A stretch of 9,225 nucleotides of DNA from an uncultured Eubacteriales bacterium (GTDB lineage Bacteria; Bacillota_A; Clostridia; Christensenellales; Aristaeellaceae), in contig OMRS01000339.1 of assembly GCA_900313545.1 (NCBI GenBank), positions 1 to 9,225 of the forward strand. The letters are read 5' to 3'. Under the pieces are notes generated by a model. It was not told the origin of the DNA, did no database searches, and saw nothing but the letters and a program-made list of their open reading frames with translations. A program made the position numbers and the translations under genes. Positions within the stretch are counted from its first letter, which is position 1. Every line of letters starts with the position of its first letter. Below are positions 6,364 to 9,225 of this stretch, piece after piece.

Positions 6364-8520
6364 TCATTCCTCCCGGGTTGCGGACTGCGTGCCCAAAGAC
6401 GGAGGGCCATCAAGCACACCGGACTCGCCGATCAGCGATTCATAGGACTGACACCTGACCGCGCGTCCATCCTCAATGCGGTAGATCAGATCCGCCTTTT
6501 TGATGGTATTCAGCCGGTGCGCGACCATGATCAGGGTACACCTGGTCATCATGGCGTCGATGGCCTTCTGAACCTTCTGCTCGCTGGCAATATCAAGGGC
6601 GCTGGTGGCTTCATCGAACAGTACGATCCGGGCGTCTCTCAGCAGCGCGCGGGCGATGGCCACACGCTGCCGCTGTCCTCCGGAGAGGTTGCTGCCGCCT
6701 TCATTGATTACGCTGTTCAGTCCGTCAGGAAGGGACCAGACCAGATCCTCCAGACCGACGCTTCGGATCACTTCCATGACCTGACTGCGGCTGACATATT
6801 TGAGTCCAAAGACCAGGTTGTCCCACAGCGTTCCGGAAAACAGCGCCGTATTCTGAGGAACGACGGCAACATGGCGGCGAAAATCATTGATGTCCAGATC
6901 GGAAAGACTGACGCCATCGATCCGGATTTCTCCGGACGTGGGCGGATACAGCCCCAGGATAAGATTGAGCAGGCTGGATTTTCCTGCGCCGGAGGAGCCG
7001 ACAATGGCCGCCACCTTGCCTGCGGGCACATGCATGCTGACGTCCCTGAGCACCGGTTCGGGCTGACCATCATAGGCAAGGGAGATGTGACTCAGTTCAA
7101 TTTCCCCGCGGAAGGGTTTTGTAAACCGATAGCTTCCGCTGAGTTCAATATCCTTTTCAAACAGAATCTCGCTGATGCTGATCAGACTGTCATAGCCCTG
7201 GGTAATCTGCGGCAGTGCATCCAGCGCCTTTTGAACGCTGTTGATCATCATGTCAAACAGGGACTGGAACAGGACCACCGTGCCCATGCTGATGTGTCCC
7301 CGCGTGAACAGGAACGCTGCGAAACACAGGCACAGCAGACGGAAGCCCTGGAAGCCTCCGTAGGTGACGCTGTTGACCGCCACGTTGACCGTATCGAAGT
7401 CCTTCGCCGCTTCCTGAACCCTGCGCACATCATGGGAGATCCTGTGGAATTCGTCCTGCTGGCGGCCGTGGGACCGTGTCAGTTGGTCCATTTCCAGCAT
7501 CTCCTTGAAGGCGGCGTTGCTGCTTTCCGTCCGGCGGCGCATGGTGGTTTTCCGCTCCAGGATGGGTCTTGAGAAGCTGCGCATGATCCCAATGGATACG
7601 GGAATCAGCGCACAATAGAACAGCACCATCGGCGGATAGCGCATAAGGGCCAGAATCAGCATGATCAGCACGTCGATGATCAGATGCAGCACATCCTGCA
7701 GCCGGTCATAGATCAGCATCTCCACAAACTGAACGTCTGAAATCTTGGACAGCAGGTGACCGCTCTGCGCCTGCAGGTGGTATTTGAAGGACAGCATCTG
7801 GAGCTTTTTGACAAGCGCAAGCTTGAATCCCGATTCCACCGCCCGGGTAAATCTCCGATAGGTGAGCGTCTCCGCCCAGAAGCCCAGCAGATTGGCGGCC
7901 AGGGCCAGCACGGAGCCGAGGATGTTCAGGTACACGTCCCGGCAGAAGAACTGACGGGAATTGAGAACCACATCGATAATGCCGGAGGCGAATACCGGCA
8001 GAAGCATGGCGCCCACATGGCGGACCGTCTTGAAAAACATCGACATGGCAAAGAGGCCCTTGTGGCATTTGATGAGATAGATCAGCACGGAGGCCGGTTT
8101 CTGCCGCTGGCGCTCACCGGCATTTGCATAAAAGGCCTCTATTTCCTCACACAGCTCGATCTCTCCATGAGGAGAACCGCTGCTGATGCGGCAGCGGTTG
8201 ACCCCCTTTCTGTAACTCAGACTGATCCGGTTTTTGTTGTGGTCCAGAATGCTGAGCCCGATTTCCATCTCCATGCGGGTTTCTTCGTCCACATTCTGGG
8301 GAACGGCAAAGCCGATCTCATTTCCCGGGGCCAGAAGGTCAATGCGGCCGGGCCGGACAGTCACGCCGATTTCTGTCAGACCGCTGTCCAGAAAATGCAT
8401 CAGCAGGGTTTCACACAGAAGGGCATATGTCTTCCTTTCCTCCTGAGCCATGACCTTTTCAACCAGCTGCAGTGCCTGTACGATTTCCGTCTTGTTGCTG
8501 ACAATTACTTTAGTGTTCAT
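6364..8520 (-). CDS. ABC exporter (fused membrane and ATPase domains) with an N-terminal GHKL-like domain
   Basis: This is a half-transporter of the type I exporter class, expected to work as a dimer in the cytoplasmic membrane. Six membrane helices lie at about residues 165-187, 197-217, 275-294, 297-313, 390-406 and 411-427. The ATPase domain (about 471-700) is complete: Walker A GSSGAGKSS (508-516), Q-loop Q556, signature LSGGQ (612-616), Walker B IVLFDEATS (632-640, with D636 and E637), D-loop ALD (641-643) and H668. Residues 1 to about 145 are not part of standard exporters. E37 within LLCETLLMHFLDSG, an APGNEIGF turn (64-71) and IGLSIL plus ISLSYRKGVNRCRI (87-112) resemble the order of GHKL/HATPase motifs, but the metal-binding Asn and the G1-box Asp are missing. 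It is not a C39 peptidase: no Cys/His pair fits. Substrate unknown. The start at 8520 has GGAG six nt upstream and overlaps the lyase stop by 11 nt; an ATG at 8553 is less likely. Confidence 0.88.
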   Translation of the reverse strand: MNTKVIVSNKTEIVQALQLVEKVMAQEERKTYALLCETLLMHFLDSGLTEIGVTVRPGRIDLLAPGNEIGFAVPQNVDEETRMEMEIGLSILDHNKNRISLSYRKGVNRCRISSGSPHGEIELCEEIEAFYANAGERQRQKPASVLIYLIKCHKGLFAMSMFFKTVRHVGAMLLPVFASGIIDVVLNSRQFFCRDVYLNILGSVLALAANLLGFWAETLTYRRFTRAVESGFKLALVKKLQMLSFKYHLQAQSGHLLSKISDVQFVEMLIYDRLQDVLHLIIDVLIMLILALMRYPPMVLFYCALIPVSIGIMRSFSRPILERKTTMRRRTESSNAAFKEMLEMDQLTRSHGRQQDEFHRISHDVRRVQEAAKDFDTVNVAVNSVTYGGFQGFRLLCLCFAAFLFTRGHISMGTVVLFQSLFDMMINSVQKALDALPQITQGYDSLISISEILFEKDIELSGSYRFTKPFRGEIELSHISLAYDGQPEPVLRDVSMHVPAGKVAAIVGSSGAGKSSLLNLILGLYPPTSGEIRIDGVSLSDLDINDFRRHVAVVPQNTALFSGTLWDNLVFGLKYVSRSQVMEVIRSVGLEDLVWSLPDGLNSVINEGGSNLSGGQRQRVAIARALLRDARIVLFDEATSALDIASEQKVQKAIDAMMTRCTLIMVAHRLNTIKKADLIYRIEDGRAVRCQSYESLIGESGVLDGPPSLGTQSATREE

Positions 8521-8527
8521 AGCTTGC
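8510..8527 (-). promoter_or_regulatory. Overlapping stop/start with internal ribosome binding site
   Basis: The exporter ATG (8520-8518) lies inside the end of the lyase gene, whose TAA is at 8512-8510, an 11-nt overlap (ATGAACACTAA). The GGAG six bases before the ATG lies within the lyase coding region. This arrangement favours coupled translation and fixes the exporter start. Confidence 0.75.
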
Positions 8528-9225
8528 TCCGTCTCCATGCAGATGCGCAACAATATCGTGCGGGTTCAGTCCGGCGCTTTGAAGGGCAAGCGCTCCTTCT
8601 TCACTCAGCTTGAGAAAACGCCCCAGATGGACGTTCCCCTCTCTGTCCATCAGCTGAAAAAGCGATGCCGGAAGATGCTCCGGGTCAGTCTGAGGCGGGT
8701 CAAGGGATTCAAGCCAGGTCCCCGAAAACACAAATCCCTCCGCGTTTTGGCTCCGCCCGTCACGCCAGTAGAAATTGCGCCTTCCGAAGAGGGACGCCTC
8801 ATCCTGTAACCCCCGCGGCAGGAGGACATCCTCCATCTCCCTGTGCTCCGTCCGGAGGGAACACAGTCCCAGTACCCTGTAATCGGTGCTTTTTGCGTCC
8901 ATGGTGTAGAGTGCCACATTGGGGCCCAGGTTGTCAAAGGACATGCATCCCTTGATATGTTCGTTCGGTGCGGAGTTCGAACTGATGCCCTTGCCCCGGT
9001 TTCCCCAGGAGATGCAGTTGTACAGATAGTGCCCGGCAGGGAGGCTGGTCCCCCCCAGCTTGATGCCGTCCCCGTGCCCCCTCGGCCGGCCGCCGGGGTC
9101 AAAGCCGTTTCGGAAGGCGACACAGTTCTTGATGACCACAGGGCTGGTGGTTCCCAGCTCGACCTTTGTGAACAGGTCCCAGCCATCATCGGCATTAAAG
9201 CAGGAGATACAATGATCAAAAACGA
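8510..9225 (-). CDS. Pectate lyase, family-9-like beta-helix protein (C-terminal part; beginning outside the window)
   Basis: This is the last 237 residues of a right-handed beta-helix polysaccharide lyase that cleaves pectate by calcium-dependent beta-elimination. The visible part includes NADDGWDLFTK (fragment residues 10-20), corresponding to the DDxxD calcium ligands of Pel9A-type lyases (D233, D234, D237 in the Dickeya enzyme). It also includes HGDGIKLGG (50-58), whose lysine (K55) fits the catalytic base (K273 there), with spacing within three residues. NCISWGNRGKGISSN and GCMSFDNLGPNVALY are typical beta-helix turns, and a C-terminal tail with REGNVHLGRFLKL follows. The catalytic core therefore looks intact. 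The signal peptide, if any, lies right of the window, so secretion cannot be judged. Its stop (8510-8512) overlaps the exporter start, implying co-transcription and translational coupling. Confidence 0.88.
   Translation of the reverse strand, partial: VFDHCISCFNADDGWDLFTKVELGTTSPVVIKNCVAFRNGFDPGGRPRGHGDGIKLGGTSLPAGHYLYNCISWGNRGKGISSNSAPNEHIKGCMSFDNLGPNVALYTMDAKSTDYRVLGLCSLRTEHREMEDVLLPRGLQDEASLFGRRNFYWRDGRSQNAEGFVFSGTWLESLDPPQTDPEHLPASLFQLMDREGNVHLGRFLKLSEEGALALQSAGLNPHDIVAHLHGDGASYEH

Noticed and set aside
6364..8520. Bacteriocin exporter with a C39 peptidase domain
   Set aside because: The N-terminal domain lacks the early catalytic Cys and the His-Asp pattern of C39 peptidases, and no precursor peptide gene with a leader was seen nearby.
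8521..8553. Upstream ATG extending the exporter by 11 residues
   Set aside because: The ATG at 8520 has a GGAG site at good spacing and sits in a classic overlap with the lyase stop, whereas no ribosome binding site was seen for the ATG at 8553.

Overview
The window is GC-rich bacterial DNA with strong Shine-Dalgarno sites and short intergenic gaps inside transcription units. Protein style (a Clostridia-like signal peptide, a pectate lyase, a small protein ending in an AGYTSGGAPY motif) suggests a gut or rumen member of the Bacillota, probably Clostridia. This is an inference from style and not a marker-gene assignment.

Layout. Bases 1-778 contain no convincing gene. They hold a rho-independent terminator (301-350), several dyad symmetries and a good promoter candidate (583-611), followed by a hairpin-rich leader of about 160 nt. 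Bases 779-5367 (+) are a compact three-gene ABC importer operon: a secreted substrate-binding protein of the ferric-iron/2-aminoethylphosphonate class, a two-lobed permease with an extra N-terminal extracytoplasmic domain, and an ATPase with a TOBE domain. Gaps are 17 and 21 nt, each with its own ribosome binding site, and a strong 17-bp-stem terminator follows at once.

Bases 5585-5953 (-) encode a small basic protein of unknown function with its own near-consensus promoter at 6000-6028. It converges on the importer operon. Bases 5954-6363 are otherwise gene-poor. They contain that promoter, several inverted repeats and what looks like a decayed or repeated ORF.

Bases 6364-9225 (-) are the 3' part of a second operon. 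It has the C-terminal part of a family-9-like pectate lyase (its beginning lies outside the window), overlapping by 11 nt a 718-aa ABC exporter. The exporter carries an unusual N-terminal domain of about 115-145 residues that resembles a degenerate GHKL/HATPase module.

How the parts work together: the first operon is a complete importer (capture, membrane channel, ATP drive) for a substrate the sequence does not settle. The second couples a pectin-cleaving enzyme to an exporter with a possible built-in regulatory domain. The most unusual points are the GHKL-like fusion on the exporter, the extracytoplasmic domain on the importer permease combined with a binding protein that lacks a lipoprotein anchor, and the palindromes in front of the importer operon.
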